Numbered from the stretch's first letter, positions 1 to 13,709 are shown. The stretch: DNA of 64,000 nt from Plantago elongata (GCA_036897095.1 JAYMSP010000002.1:62001-126000); one strand, 5' to 3'. A program made the numbers and translations. Notes: a model not told the origin generated them from the sequence alone.

Positions 1-1
1 A

Positions 2-3000
2 AACGGTGCCATAGGCCTCGATCAGCTCCGCAGGTTCCTGGTGGAGGTTCAGGGTGAGGAGAATGCCACTTTGGAAGATGCGCAAGCGATAATGGATTCG
101 CTCAGTCACCTCAATATCTTCCATCATCGCCGGGGACTTAATCTGGAGGCCTTTTTCAAGTACCTGTTCGCTGATGTTAATCCTCCTATGAATCCTAAGC
201 TTGGGGTAATCAATTTGCAATTCCGTGCTGATTTGGTTTGTTATGCGTTGATTAGCTGCTCAGTGTTAGTGTTTTTTTTTTTTTAAATCTGTGATGATCG
301 GAGCTGATTTGAGGTGTTGATTTGTGAATGTTAGCTACTGTGTTTGAATATTGTAGCTGCTCAGTGATAGTATGTGACTCGTTTGGCATCTGTCTCGTGC
401 AAATTTCGAATGAATTGGACTGTTTGATATGCACTATCAGTTAATGGCATATGCTAACCGATGTGGAGTGTTGTTTTTTATATGTCGTGTGTTGTGGATT
501 TCTGAATTTCGTTTGGTTATTATGGATGTTGTCTAGAATAGATTATGTATGGTTCGAGTTTTTGACTGCTTTTGGAATCATTTTGAATTTAACTTTAGAG
601 AATTCAGAGGTGTAAGTGCAGTGAGGGAATACAGAGTTGCTTTTTTTGGTAATTTGGATGGAAAAATCTAGCCTATATCTGGTTTGACATGGTTTAATTT
701 TCCTTAAAAGCAAGTTAACTGTTATGTGACTGATTTGTAGAGAGAGTTTCCTATGACATCGTATGCGAAGTCAGGGCCACCAAGTCACATTTGGCTTTAA
801 TGTGTTTTTTTCAGTTTCACTTGGTGTTTCGTTATTAGTTTCTTTTCCTTTTGTTTGGTTCTATGCTGTGACGTCATGTATCTGGTACATGTGGGGACAT
901 GTGAACTTTGGTTGTTGCTAACACCTAACAGAATTGTGCATGCTAAAATGCAGTATAAAACACAGGTCCTTGAGGCACTGGTATATTTATTCTTTCCATT
1001 ATTTATGTTACGTAACGTCATAGGCTGAGAATGGTAACCTATATCCTTCTTCATTATTTAGTGTTCTTTTTCATTTCAGGTTCACCAAGATATGAATGCC
1101 CCACTGTCTCATTACTTCATACACACTGGCCATAATTCTTATTTAACTGGGAATCAGTTGAGCAGTGACTGCAGTGATGTTCCTATCATAAACGCATTGC
1201 ATAGAGGTGTCAGAGTTATTGAATTGGATATATGGCCGAATTCCACAAAAGATAATGTGAATGTTCTGCATGGAAGGTATGTGCTGATTTTCCTCTAGAC
1301 ACTTGGGATGGTATGGCAATCACATAGTACTAGTATTAACCTTCAAGATTTGCATGCTGCTTAATCACTGACATGCATGTCATAAGTCACTGTAATTTTT
1401 AAAGGTGGAGCTTGAGGTTAGTTCTGAAATCTTGTGTTTAGCAATCAGAAGAATGGAAAACAATTTTCCTACTGCTTGATTCTGGCCATGGATCATTTTA
1501 GTACCTAGTCTCAATGGTGAACTCATGCGTGCTAAACCAAGTCCTTTGTTCTAGCCGATCCAAGTCCTTCGTTTCATTTCTGCTCTATGGACCCTGCTTT
1601 CTTTCTAAGTAATCTCTGTGTTTTTTCCTCAAGGACATTGACCACTCCAGTTGAACTCATAAAATGTTTGAGGTCCATTAAGGAGCATGCCTTTGTTGCA
1701 TCTGAATATCCTGTTGTAATAACACTTGAAGATCATCTTACTGCTGATCTTCAGGCTAAAGTGGCTGAGGTACGTGTATGGCTGTATGCATCTTGTAAGG
1801 GTCATTAGGCGCTGTCATTGCTTCGTAATGACTTTATCTCATCAACAATTCTAGATGATAACTGAAACATTTGGGAACATGCTCTTTTGCCCTGACCAAG
1901 CAAGTATGTGCGACTTTCCCTCCCCTGCGTCGTTAAAGAAGAAGGTCATGATATCAACCAAGCCACCAAAAGAGTACTTACATGCCAAAGTAGCTAAAGC
2001 CAAAGATGACGGCACTAAGAAAGAAACGAATGTTGAAGAACCTTGGGGAAGAGAAGTTAATAGCTTTAAAAGGAACTATGATTCTAAGGTATGATATTGA
2101 ATGCTTTTCAAGTTTAATGCCACAATACATCCAGTTCTAAAGCTGCAGTTGCTGTTTGTTCATTTCTTCTAGAATGACGATTTGGACGAGGAAGAAGATG
2201 ATGATGAAATTGATGAAGATGATCCCAAGTTGGAAGAGGGTACAGCACCTGAGTATAAGCGCTTAATTGCTATTCATGCTGGTAAGGGGAAAGGTGGAAT
2301 TCTAGATTGGCTGAAGGTGGATCCTGACAAAGTTAGGCGTCTTAGCTTAAGTGAGCAAGAATTGGAGAAATATGTTGAAGACCATGCCGTAGAATTTGTG
2401 AGGTACTTCAGTTTGATTCTTAGTTTAATCCTAGTATATTTGATAATATTTACTATGGTTGAGAAGGTTAAAAGCAGTTCAACACTATGTAATGTTTTTT
2501 AGTTATTGTTTTACTGTTAATTTCACATTATGGGAAATTATGAAAACCCTGGAGTCCTCAGGCGTGTTTAGACACTAACAACAAGACAATTGAGCTTAGC
2601 AGTTCTCAACCATAATAACAATAAAATTGAATGATTACGCAAGCGAAGGTCACTCACACATTTGGTATAATAGTACCATGTGTGTCAAAACTAGTTCCAC
2701 ATAGTCGTCCATTCATCCAAACAAATGTACATAGAAGACTGCAGCATTGTCTGCACCAGGCATTTATTTAGTTGAATAGTGTATTTTAAGGGACCTCCAG
2801 GGTATTTGTTTTCCATGTCAAGTACTTCCTCTGTGTATTGCTTCGTCTACTGATTAAAAGTTTTGTTTACTTGAAGGTTTACTCAGAGGAATATGTTACG
2901 GGTATACCCAAAAGGTATACGTTTTGACTCGTCAAATTATAATCCCCTTATTGGATGGATACATGGAGCTCAAATGGTTGCCTTCAATATGCAGGTACAT

Positions 3001-4364
3001 TTATTGTTTAGGACATTAGCAACACAAACTTGATCTTGTGCCTTAGGCATTGAGTTTTAGTCACGCCTTTCCAATTAAACCTTTTTCCATTTCATGATGT
3101 ATTTTTTTCAAATTCTATCTTATATGAATTGGAACAGGGATATGGAAGATCACTTTGGATTATGCATGGCATGTTCAGGGCCAATGGTGGTTGTGGATAT
3201 GTTAAGAAGCCAGACTTTCTGTTAAAGTCTGGTAATGAGGTCTTTGATCCTAGAGCAACCTTACCTGTCAAAACTACTTTGAAGGTAGGCTGCTAATTTT
3301 ATCATCCAGTTTATGTGTTTCTCACTATTTAATTATCTTCATTATTATCTTAAGCTTTTGTGTTCTTGTTCCCATATCACTCATGTACTAATATTTTCAT
3401 GAAAACAGGTAACTGTATATATGGGTGAAGGATGGTATTATGACTTCAAACACACACACTTCGACACCTATTCTCCGCCAGATTTTTATGCGAGGGTAAG
3501 TTGTCATTCCAAGCTTCATCTTGTGCTTATAACTGCTATGCCTCCGAATTGTCTTGGTTGTATTCCTAGAGTATTTTTTATCTAAAGGAAACATCTATTC
3601 TCCATATCCTGCCTCGTATACATTTTACCAAACCACTCAACAATGCATGTTGATGTGTATTGGGGTGAATGAAGGATGCAGCTTGTAAGCTGCATTAGGT
3701 GTCCCAAAAATGTTTGTCTGTAGGCGATCTGGGACTAAATAGTATATTCAGTGGTTCTCTCATCCCCTTCAGTTTGTGGGGGAGTATTGTTTCCCTGTGA
3801 AGTTTGAAAATTTTCTTTCATCCTTCACCTAAACACAAAAGTTTGAGTCTGCATGTGACATGTATCCTAGACTTGAGTAATTTGGTGGTTCATTTCATAG
3901 TCGTGGGTGGGTACTAATTCACTATGTTTGGAAAACTTGATTAAGAGGGATATATAGGTAAATATTCGTAATTCTTTGATAGCCTGTTTCATGTACCTGT
4001 TGATGACTTGATTGTTGATTCCATAAACATCTGTATCGTTTCTTTCTCAATGGCTTTTGTCTCCCCTCAGGTGGGAATTGCTGGAGTACCAGCTGATACT
4101 GTGATGAAGAAAACAAAAACGCTTGAAGATAACTGGATACCAAACTGGGATGAGACTTTCGAGTTCCCATTGACAGTTCCTGAACTTGCGCTGCTCCGTG
4201 TTGAAGTTCATGAGTATGATATGTCTGAGAAAGACGACTTTGCAGGCCAAACATGTCTCCCAATATCAGAACTGAGAAAAGGTATTCGGTCAGTTGCACT
4301 TAACTCACGCAAGGGAGAGAAGTACAAATCAGTTAAGCTTCTTATGCGTATTGAGTTTGTTTGA
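2..4364 (+). CDS. Phosphoinositide-specific phospholipase C (PLC2-like), 5' partial
   Basis: This enzyme hydrolyses phosphatidylinositol 4,5-bisphosphate to IP3 and diacylglycerol, acting at the plasma membrane in a Ca2+-dependent way. Nine exons are joined by GT-AG introns: 2-205, 1080-1276, 1634-1769, 1855-2088, 2173-2402, 2877-2994, 3138-3284, 3409-3495, 4071-4364. They total 1647 nt in one frame, 548 residues plus TGA. The visible order is the end of the EF-hand-like N-terminus, the catalytic X domain ([19 protein letters not shown] and VLHGRTLT carry the catalytic histidines and metal ligands), an acidic linker rich in D and E, the Y domain ([31 protein letters not shown]) and a C-terminal C2 domain ([19 protein letters not shown]). 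Plant PLCs have this compact form without a PH domain and are about 580-600 residues long, so some 40-50 N-terminal residues and the start codon lie left of the window. No broken frame was seen. Which numbered PLC paralogue it is cannot be settled here. Confidence 0.95.
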
Positions 4365-7002
4365 TTAGGATATTAGTCTTGTATTTATTTGGCTCTATTT
4401 GAGTTAAACCAATAATGTTGGAGTAATGGCATCGAAACCCCCATTGTTTCGTAAATAGTCATTTAACTCCTTGATTCGAAGAATCCAAATAACCTCAGCA
4501 TAAAGGTGCAAAGATCCCTGGGGCTTCTTGCAGCACCATGATAACCGATCTTGAATCGTGAGGGGTTATTTGCATTTTTAGAATCAGGTGGTAGTAAATT
4601 GCTGACTAGCAGAACTCTGAGGGATGAAATGCTATTGGTTCCAATTATGTATATGTGTATATGCAGCAGGCAAGTGAATTGTGTGTTCATGAGTGAAGCT
4701 TTCGTGTGATTGAGATACAGGGGGACTTTTGATTCTTTTCATGTACAGGACTTTCATTCAATGATGTTAATGTAAAACAACACCTGGAATGTTTTTTTTT
4801 TTTTTCAAAATCTTTGAACTGCAGCAATGAAATATATACATCATTTCACTGTAGAATAACAATCATTTTGACCTCTACTTGTTGGGAATATTACTTCAGA
4901 ATGGCAAAACACTTTTGTTGGCCGGTCACAATTTACCCCAAGTATCATATTGGGTTAAAATGTTTTAAAAATATATTTAAATAAGTAGAATAGTTTTATA
5001 ATTAAATTAAAATTTTAGATCAATGGTACTTCTTATACAACTTTTCTTATCCAACATGATGTGGGGAGTAATTTGCCATTGAATAAAGGTGAATGTGAAG
5101 TAGAACTTTTATCTAGATGGAGAGTATATAGTTTCATTTGATCTGCAGACTACTTGTAGTGGTGGAGATGATAATCCACTTCCCCTCTCCAACTTATAGA
5201 TTGGGAGGAGTTGGAATTTGAGTCACCTTCATCGTTTTAAAAAATAAAAAATTAAATAAATACTGGTACAGTTTCGCACAGGGCAGCCATTGTACACCAA
5301 TTTATTTCCCCTTTTTCTTTAGTAAACAAACAAAGATAAAGGGGACCAGTATGTATGGTTCGGACGTGTGAACCGAAGAAAATGTAATGAAATGTGACCC
5401 AAAAAATCCAAATAGAAATAAAAAGCTCACCGGCTACATGCCAAATAGTCTACTTCTGTAACGTCCCCCATCGTATCTACCATTCATATCCCGCATTTAT
5501 CACTACTTTTCTTTCTCAAAAGGATGATAAAACTACGGACTCAATTCTGCTTATTGTTAGACTTAGGTCAATTTATATTGTTCACATGCTTCTCTGATTA
5601 GATCTTAACTTTGAATATGATATGTTCACACGATGAACATTATAATTATAGTAATGTGTATAAAGTTAGAGTATTTAAAAATATTGAGACCGCTATCTAA
5701 AAAAGTGCACATTTATTTTTGATAAGTAATTTATAATAAAATTTGTTGCTCCTTTTGATTTTAAGATACGTAACCAACTAATAAATTTCATGATTAAGAT
5801 GTGAAAGGTCATGAGTAATTGTCAAAATAGTTGGGGCTCGATCGATTAGTCGTTAAAACCTTACAACTGTTGTATAATAAATTAATTTTAAAAACATAAA
5901 TTTGTAGTATTTATATTAGTTCCAGTAATTTGTGTATTAAATATATAATGATATATGAAGGAAATTCATGGTAAGGGCCCTCCAGGTGTTAACATCTAAA
6001 GCTAGCTTTTGTTGACTACAACTTGGTAGGACGTAAGTAGCTTTTAATGAGGTCTTTAAAGTCAATTTTCTTATCTCAATTAGCCAGCTCCCTCTTTCTT
6101 TCGACGTGCTACGAGGTAACGTGCCTCGCCTCTTCCCAAATGTTTCCAAATTTTGATTTCATTCGCGAAGAAGTTGATTTATATGGTTTTACTACGTAAT
6201 ATCTTAAAAGTAAAACAATTTAAATTGGATATTTATATTCTAATTCAGTTATGATTTTGATATCAAATTATGTGTAATACTATTGAAATATAAGTACATT
6301 TCAGTTGTTAATTTAGATCGTGAGATCCTATATCGTTTGTCGTACCACTTGAGTGACCATCTCTCCATTCAAATTGAATATTTTGTTAAAAAATTTAATT
6401 TTAGTTGAAAAAAATTAACTCAAATTTTATTCCAATCCGTCCGTCGTATTTTGCTGGGAGAAAGAACAACAAGGGGGGAATGGAAAATGTGCTACTGGAC
6501 AACCCTTTTTTGACACCATCTCGAAGACTTCTCCAATCACTTGCTTGGGTGCATTGGTGCCTTGGTGACTTGGTCCATTCCAACATTATAGGCGCCTAAT
6601 GATTTTTCGTGAAATTCACTTTCCCAATTCTACTTTTCCAACGCAATGCAACGTGATTCACGGTCCAAATTGTTAGTTGTGGTGTCATTTTGATTCGTCA
6701 TCTTTGATTTAAAAATGCTAAGATCGAAAGTGGTCATCTTATATTACCTACCTGGTACCTTGGTAAAGAACTCAAACTACAGAAACAGAAGAACAATGTG
6801 TGCACAAATCCAGAAAATAAGTGGAAAAAATAAAAAACAATCTGCAAAAACTAGGTCTGGCTGTTAGTGTTCTACAAAATGCTGTACAATAATCATCCAT
6901 GTTAGAACAAATTCTTCAAACTAACATTGCCTAAAGAACAAAAGAATTTCCAAAACCAAGAAACAGACAAAGAATCACTTTTCTTTCTTTTGTCGTCTAA
7001 CA
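4365..7002. other. Convergent intergenic spacer
   Basis: This 2.6 kb AT-rich spacer lies between the 3' ends of the PLC gene and the receptor kinase gene. It should contain both 3' untranslated regions. A poly-T run lies at about 4792-4805. One short dispersed repeat copy is at 6339-6446 and is listed separately. The small ORFs here show no recognisable domain or splice pattern. Confidence 0.6.
6339..6446 (+). repeat. Short dispersed repeat, GAGTGACCATCTC family, copy 1
   Basis: The copy begins near GTCGTACCACTTGAGTGACC and ends near CCAATCCGTCCGTCG. The same sequence recurs at 48722-48828, inverted at 44373-44480, and more weakly at 49120-49220. All are about 105 bp, AT-rich and non-coding. 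The shared ends (a GAGTGACC-type start and a CAATCCGTC-type end) suggest a MITE or a similar non-autonomous element. I could not identify a target-site duplication, so the superfamily is unknown. Confidence 0.55.
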
Positions 7003-9387
7003 TCACTCTGAAACAATGGAATTTGGATCACTAGAGATGCTACCATGGCTCTCATCACATAGACCCAATGCTCTTTCCAAATTAGAAACAATGTCAGTCA
7101 TTGTAGGCCTATCTTTGCCTTCCAAATGCACGCAGAGCCTTGCTGTGTACGCCACCAGTTCCACCGCCTCCGACTCATGAATATCCGGACCGACTCTTGG
7201 GTCCAAAATCCGGCACAATTCTCCAGCCATAATAGCCGGCACTGCATAGTCGACCAGGCTTACTGGCGCGTTCTCACTATCGCCACTCTTGAATATGGCC
7301 CTCTTTCCTGTCAGCAGTTCCAACAAAACTACTCCCAGACCATAGACGTCACTCTTTGCTGTCAGCACATTTAGCCCATAATATTCGGGATCGATGTACC
7401 CTACCGTGCCAGCCGCCTTCATGGGTCTGTATTCACGGTCATTCTCAGGACCCAACAATGATAAACCAAAATCTGACACTCTCGCAGTCCAAGTCGCATC
7501 GATCAATATGTTGGAGGACTTGATGTCTCGATGGATGATAGGGGGAACTGCATAATTGTGCAAATATTCAATTCCACGAGCTGCATCTAAGGCAATCTTG
7601 ATCCTCATTTTCCAAGAATTTAAAACACTACTTCTCCTCTCAACGTTGTTCTTGTCATGCAAATGATCATAAAGAGCTCCATTCTTCATGTACTCATAAA
7701 CCAACAGCCTCTCATCCCTCTCCTCACAATAACCAATCAACCGAACCAAATGCTTGTGATGCAACCGTGACAAGAACGCCAATTCTGAATCAAACGCAGT
7801 CTCTTTCTCCTGAAACTTCTTCGTCCTCGGCCCTGTCTCACTTCTCTTAATCGCCACTTCACGACCATCCGGCAGTTTCCCCTTATACACCACCCCAAAA
7901 CTCCCAGCTCCCAACTTGTTATCCATCGAGAAGCCATTTGTAGCAACTGCAAGATCCGAGAACAAATACTCCTCGGCCCTATCTGCATGCTTCGACGAAG
8001 TCCCACTCCTTTGACGCCTCATGAGAATCGACCCTTGCCGTCTAAGCGTAGAAGACCTCGAAGGCGGTCCAGACCTCGATGGCTGCCCACTACTCGACCT
8101 AGAACCTGCATTTGGCCCAGTTATCGTAGGTTGCACAGAGTTATGTATCTTCTTCTTCCCAAAACAAACACCAGTCCACAAACAATAAATAACAGTACAT
8201 ATCCCCGCAAAACCTCCTACTGATCCTACAATGGCAAACACCAATAAACCCCTTCTCAACTGCCTAGAAGGTGAACGCGAACCAGTATCATTACCATTAA
8301 CAACTACCGGAGGAGGCGAAACCGGACTAGGTATTGAAGTAGGAAAATCACAAGGCCTACAAATACGACCATCTCCAGAACAAAGCGCAGTCGATTCAGG
8401 ATATAAGTTACACTCACAAGGCGTATCCACGCAAGGTCCAGGTAACGTCCTGGACAAAAAAGGAAGCTCGAAACCGGCGGAATACCACCGGTTATCCCAG
8501 CCGGAACCCCAACAAATAACAGAAAAATTACTAGTAGTCAATCCACAGGTGAAATCCAATCCTGCAACAATAGACTCAAATGAAACACCATTAGTGACAT
8601 TGACATTACTACTGCCACTTTCTCCCCAACAGACTACAGTCCGATTCAATCTCCTGATCACACAAGTGTGATTCGCACCAAGCGCAATCAACGGCCGGTA
8701 ATCGAACGCCGTCGAATTCACCGGCACGTTTATCTGTCCACTGTCATTGTTACCTCTACAGATCAAAAACCCTAGGCTATCAATTCCACAAGCATGCTCA
8801 CCACCGACCTGAATTTCGACCATAGACCTGTTCGCAAACTCCGATTCAACCGATTGAGCTAGCTCAGCATCATTTCCCCAGCACAAAACCCGACCTCCAC
8901 CTTCCAGAACCCCACATGAGAATCTCAAACCGGTCGAAATCGTTCTAAACCGAGAATTCGGCAAAACGACGTCGTTTCTCCAGCAAATTGCAGTGGAGTC
9001 GTTTCTGAGAGAGCAGATTTGAGAATCACCGGCTGAGAGCGAAATCAACGGGGATGAGGTGTTGAAGTAGAGGCGTTTGGGATCGAACGTCGTGTTCCAG
9101 CAGAGCAGGCTGTCTCCGCCGGAGCGGAGGCCGCAGACGGTGTCCCGGCCGCCGGAGATGGCGTCGAAGGAAATGGCGGGAACGATTTGGGGTGAGAGCT
9201 GGCCGTTGGACCAGCATTGGATTTGCTGAATAGGCTGTTGAGCTGTTATGGAGCAGACGGTGGTGGCGGAGCCGTACGAGACGGCGAGAGTGGAGGCGGA
9301 GGAGCCGCCGAGTGCATGGGCGGCGACGGCGAGGTGGAGGAGTGTGAGTAGGGTGACGATGGAGGGTGGAAATGGTGGTGGCGTCAT
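7003..9387 (-). CDS. CRINKLY4-related receptor-like Ser/Thr kinase (CCR3/CCR4-like)
   Basis: This is a single-exon membrane receptor kinase of 794 residues. It has an N-terminal signal peptide (hydrophobic to about residue 25), then an extracellular seven-bladed RCC1-like region with repeated CWG and CG-type motifs (such as VLCWGN and VICWGSGW) to about residue 315. A short Cys-rich stretch with CVDTPCEC follows. One transmembrane helix lies near residues 378-405 (VFAIVGSVGGFAGICTVIY). The cytoplasmic kinase spans about 475-775 and has the glycine loop LGAGSFGVVYKG, VAIK lysine, HRDIKSSN catalytic loop, DFGLSLL and GTVGYIDPEYYG. All kinase residues look intact, unlike in some CRINKLY4-related proteins. 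Family members act in epidermal and developmental signalling; the ligand is not known from this sequence. The first ATG directly precedes the signal peptide, so this start is preferred. The assignment to CCR3/4 rather than ACR4 rests on the short cysteine region and overall length. Confidence 0.93.
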   Translation of the reverse strand: MTPPPFPPSIVTLLTLLHLAVAAHALGGSSASTLAVSYGSATTVCSITAQQPIQQIQCWSNGQLSPQIVPAISFDAISGGRDTVCGLRSGGDSLLCWNTTFDPKRLYFNTSSPLISLSAGDSQICSLRNDSTAICWRNDVVLPNSRFRTISTGLRFSCGVLEGGGRVLCWGNDAELAQSVESEFANRSMVEIQVGGEHACGIDSLGFLICRGNNDSGQINVPVNSTAFDYRPLIALGANHTCVIRRLNRTVVCWGESGSSNVNVTNGVSFESIVAGLDFTCGLTTSNFSVICWGSGWDNRWYSAGFELPFLSRTLPGPCVDTPCECNLYPESTALCSGDGRICRPCDFPTSIPSPVSPPPVVVNGNDTGSRSPSRQLRRGLLVFAIVGSVGGFAGICTVIYCLWTGVCFGKKKIHNSVQPTITGPNAGSRSSSGQPSRSGPPSRSSTLRRQGSILMRRQRSGTSSKHADRAEEYLFSDLAVATNGFSMDNKLGAGSFGVVYKGKLPDGREVAIKRSETGPRTKKFQEKETAFDSELAFLSRLHHKHLVRLIGYCEERDERLLVYEYMKNGALYDHLHDKNNVERRSSVLNSWKMRIKIALDAARGIEYLHNYAVPPIIHRDIKSSNILIDATWTARVSDFGLSLLGPENDREYRPMKAAGTVGYIDPEYYGLNVLTAKSDVYGLGVVLLELLTGKRAIFKSGDSENAPVSLVDYAVPAIMAGELCRILDPRVGPDIHESEAVELVAYTARLCVHLEGKDRPTMTDIVSNLERALGLCDESHGSISSDPNSIVSE

Positions 9388-9698
9388 GTGAAAGAGGAGT
9401 GGTTTGGATTCATCTCAGTTGCAGAGAGGCAGTGAATTGAATTGGTCAGTGTGAGAAACAAGAGAGATGAAGAAGAAGATGAAGGCATGTAGGTGGTGGT
9501 GAGGTGTTTGTTGTATCTATATTGTATAGCTAACTAAAGTTAGTTTGTTTTTGCCCATTTTTGACTGGAAATTCATGTCTCAATATATTCATTTGCCCCT
9601 CAAACTTTTTTGGAATTCGATATCTAACCCGCAAGTTTTAATAATATACCATCATAAGGCAAACATTTTTAGTTAATAAACGTAAATAATTATGATAT

Positions 9699-9838
9699 GT
9701 TTTCTTCATCTGAAGTCTTATTAATTTCAGTTTAAATCAGATCATAGTTATTGAATTCAGTTTTTTGTTTTCAGTACTGCCTAGTTTATTTTTGTACTAC
9801 AAATAAATTTAATTCAGTTCAGACGAAAAGAACAAAGC
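9699..9838. repeat. MITE-like element with TTCTTCATCTGAA ends
   Basis: The left end reads TGTTTTCTTCATCTGAA and the right end, read on the other strand, TGTTCTTTTCGTCTGAA, giving imperfect terminal inverted repeats of about 17 bp. The inside is AT-rich and has TTCAGTT-type motifs, related to the commoner TTCAGTT family of this window. A partial relative with the same right end (ATTCAGACGAAAAAGAATAA) is seen near 49019-49115. It is non-coding and about 140 bp long. Confidence 0.5.
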
Positions 9839-11137
9839 CTTGATATAGAAGAAAATATAATTATTATGTTTGTATGTATTTATATTTCGTTAGTTTCAAA
9901 ATATGATAAGTTTGGTAAACCATATTTCTGAGTAATTAGCTTATAAGCTTTGAATTCTAGTATTCGGTTGCATCACATTTGGCATGTTTAATTTTTACTT
10001 AAAATCGATATGTTACATGTACGAAATGATGTTAAAATATGACATCGCTATGTTGACGAATGTTACACACTTAAATTGGTTATTGGTTTATACAATTTGA
10101 ACAGGTATTCAATTGCATCGTATCATGGCAGTTAAAAGAGAAGTTCGGATAAATTTTTGCATATTAACAAACCATTAAGGGCCATATTCTGAATTACAAG
10201 GTTTTGGGGGAAGTTTGTGTATTTTGGAAATAAGAGAGTGAGGCGCTTTCCTGAAAAATAATTTATGGAAATAGAAGTGAGTGATATGGTTTTATAGCAA
10301 GATTATGGGAATACTTGAGTTAAATGGATTTGCCTAACTTAATCTGGTCTTCTCAATATTAAGCTGATGGAAATTTTGAATTAATTATTGATTACTTTCC
10401 CAAACTGTTTATGTTTATAATTAGTTTTTTAAAAAGGGGTATGTTTATAATTAGTTTATTACTCTTCCTAATTACCTGGATTAATTTGAGAGATTTTCAC
10501 TATACACATTCCACAAATATGCATGATATGTAAATTAGGCAGGTTACTTATATATTATCAGAATTTGGACGGTACCTAGTAAAGTAATTTCATATTAGTG
10601 GTGTATATATTCACACTGTTAATTATGACATTTTCACCATGCTTCTAGTACATTGATGACCTGACCCGCTGAAAATTTATCTTAGTTTTCAAAGAGTGAT
10701 CTGACTATTTCAAGATTTCAGTAAGGAAGTACGGTAAATGATGGAGTACTGATTTTAAAATCTATTTTACTAATTTTTCAAAATAGAATGATCAAATTAG
10801 AATTATCTCATCGGATTATTTTATCGAACATACATATAAACGATCAATCTTTCGAATTCCTAACAGCGTCAATGATAAAAACGTTGCGATTCCTTTAGTT
10901 AGAATTAGGTGACAATTGACGAAATTTGCTCTAGAATATGACACATGATGTTCAATTAAGTACAAACATATCCTTGCTTTAGGTTTAGTTTAGGTGTAAG
11001 AAAATGACATCCTTTCATTCTTCTAACTCAAATTGTTATTACTTCGTATTAGTTAACATTTGAACATCTAATGCCACCTCGTGGGAATTCAAATAGTCAA
11101 ATGATGTACTTTTTCTACTAATTAAATAACAATATAA

Positions 11138-11311
11138 TATATTTTTAAAGATATAATTATTACAATTACAATACTCAGTCGAATAAATATTTATCATTAA
11201 TAATTTCAAATAAATTTCTATATACATAGGTAAAAATCATTCATTTTGAAGAATCGAACTCATGACATTTTGTTTACAGAGTGTATCAACTTGCCACTTG
11301 GCTACAAACGA
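11138..11311 (-). repeat. tRNA-derived SINE, GTTTGTAG family, copy 1
   Basis: On the minus strand it starts CGTTTGTAGCCAAGTGG, giving a pol III A box, and has the B box GAGTTCGATTC about 45 bp later. The 3' part contains ATTGTAATTGTAATAATTAT followed by an A-rich run. The head and the 3' motif match the element at 15813-16033 and the one at 63746-63931. The body is diverged, so this copy is old. It has no coding capacity. Confidence 0.75.
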
Positions 11312-13709
11312 TTTAACTAATGATATAATTAAGGTATTGGAAGAATTAATAGGGAAGATGATCAGGGACTGGGAAAATATTTTTAAGTAACAAATATTTC
11401 TATGTTTTCATCAGTATTAAAATTATTTCATAAAGTTTATAATGATGATATAAGCAAGACCCGTCAAACCCACGAGAATTGTATCCAATTGGGTAAATTT
11501 AACGTAGATGTAATGGACCGGTCCATTTTAAGGATAATTATAACTTCGTTTGTGACAATTGAAATTGCAATTTTAGTCAGAAAGTGGTTAGGAATATTTT
11601 CATCACGTGAAATGAAAGATTAAAAAGAAATTTTATTGAACGATTTGTACTCTTGTTAATCAATAAGATGTGTACTGTTTTCAAATATTCAAATCTTGTT
11701 TGGTGGAAAAATTGATAATTATTTATTTCTGGATTTAATTATTACAATATGTTCAATTGATTTGATATTATTTGATTATAATAAAATCTATAGGGTCCCT
11801 GGTGAATTTCGAGATAAGTGATCATATTTAGGTAATATTGAGGAAATTAGGTGGTAATATACTAATGTCCATATCCAAGAACACATAGGTTGAATAGTAT
11901 AAAGACGTTTGTTTGAAATCTTGTTTACTCGTAGTAATTTAATTGACTTGAACAAACTACTATAAAAAATAGCGAGTACAGTGGTGCTAAAAAACAATTT
12001 ATAATGGAAAAGTTGAAGATTGTTTTACTCAAAAAAAGTATAAGCAAGCTACTGTATTATTTAGGGCTTCATAACTCACATAGTACTAGTTCTACGCTGC
12101 GAATTTCGACAATAGGAATATTACAATAACAAACGATAAAATAAAACAACATGACAAAAATGGCATATTGGATGGAACGATATGGAATTTCATATACATA
12201 TACATGACATTGACATGAGAGTTACAAGTTACAACACATGGAAATCACCGGCCATTTGCATGATGGACCATGTGACCAGGTTATATACTTAAACTGGAAA
12301 TTGAAGGTGCATCCTATTACTCCTTCCCGGAAATCAAATTCAACTTTTAACATGTAAATTAAGTTAACAAATTTGTTGTGCGCATATGTATGATATTATA
12401 AGGAAATATAAATCACATGTGATCTCAAACATATCGGAAATAGGTGGAGTGTTCAATTTTAGTTTTAGCTCTATTTTGTTATGCAAAATAATTGTCTTAG
12501 AAAGTAATGTTCAAAGTTGTCCAGCTCGAAGGGTTTTTTTTTTTAAATGTCATTGTCCAGCTTAAAGTTGTTGAATTGTGTTAGAAATTAAACACATACT
12601 ACTACTTGGTGGTCAAACAGAGTAACTAGAATCAGCTCAAGTGACATCAAAGTACTGATCCTTCTACTTTTAAACAAGAGACCCGGTAACAGTAGATATT
12701 TTAAATTATTACCTAATTTTTTTATAGTCAATGTAAAAGTTCAAACTTGTAAATCAGTATGATTCATTATAATCTAAACATTTTGATACCACGATATTGG
12801 TATATGAGGGCAAACCAAACCCTCGAAGGGTAACTCAACGTCGTCCGCCAACTATAGTGCGTGGGTTCTTTCCTCATCTCTTAAATCATACTGGAGGGTG
12901 GAAAGGCCTTTCAGACTGTCTTACTCGATTGTCCGAAATCCATGCCTAGTGCTTTATCAAGGGAACAAATCTTACATCATACCAATCTCAATTACAAATT
13001 CAATGTACATCATATTAATTCTCAATACTTCCGGAAAAAATGATGCCGGTGAGGAAGGCACATTCTTTTGTGTCTATACTAATTGATTTTACTGACCATT
13101 TATGGGGTACGTGTGTTTCTCTTTACAGGTAACTTGAAATTACAAAAAACATCAGAGGGCCAAGATAACTTATACTACTACAGACTGAAAATCTGAGGCA
13201 TGAAATTGATCAATGTTGTTGTTTAATCTAAGATCATCATCTGTATAACATCTTTATGAACATGGGTTGCTGCTTAAAAGTCAAAAGCCAATTGAATGGC
13301 ACTGAATCCCAACAAGAACAGTATCATTGTGTCCGAATTTTAATAAGCGTTACAAAATGTGTGAAAGACACTTTGTACCAACCAGAGATGCAATATACTT
13401 GCTGCCCATTTTGTGAAACTGCCAGCTTTATAACACGTTAAATATATCGCCCTCACTAAAGCTGCCAGCTGGTGTCTCCGCCGTCATCTCCGACAACAAC
13501 TTTTGTCAACGAGCTGCAGATAAATTAGTGTTCAAAATTAGTCATGCCAAGTAGATTGTAATGGCAGAGAAGTTTATGTTATAATGTAATGCAGATTCAA
13601 GGAAAAATAAGAGAATCCGTACCCGCTTTGACATAATTTAATGTCCCTCGTTATTTAATTGGTTTGAGTCGGATTATAGGAGTATTCAGTATTCACATAA
13701 TTAAATATA

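Noticed and set aside
8231-8671. A 146-residue + strand ORF
   Set aside because: It is the antisense shadow of the receptor kinase ectodomain.
12898-13441. Two small ORFs, one with CCPFCETASF
   Set aside because: The isolated Cys pair has no partner and there are no flanking exons; not supportable as a gene.
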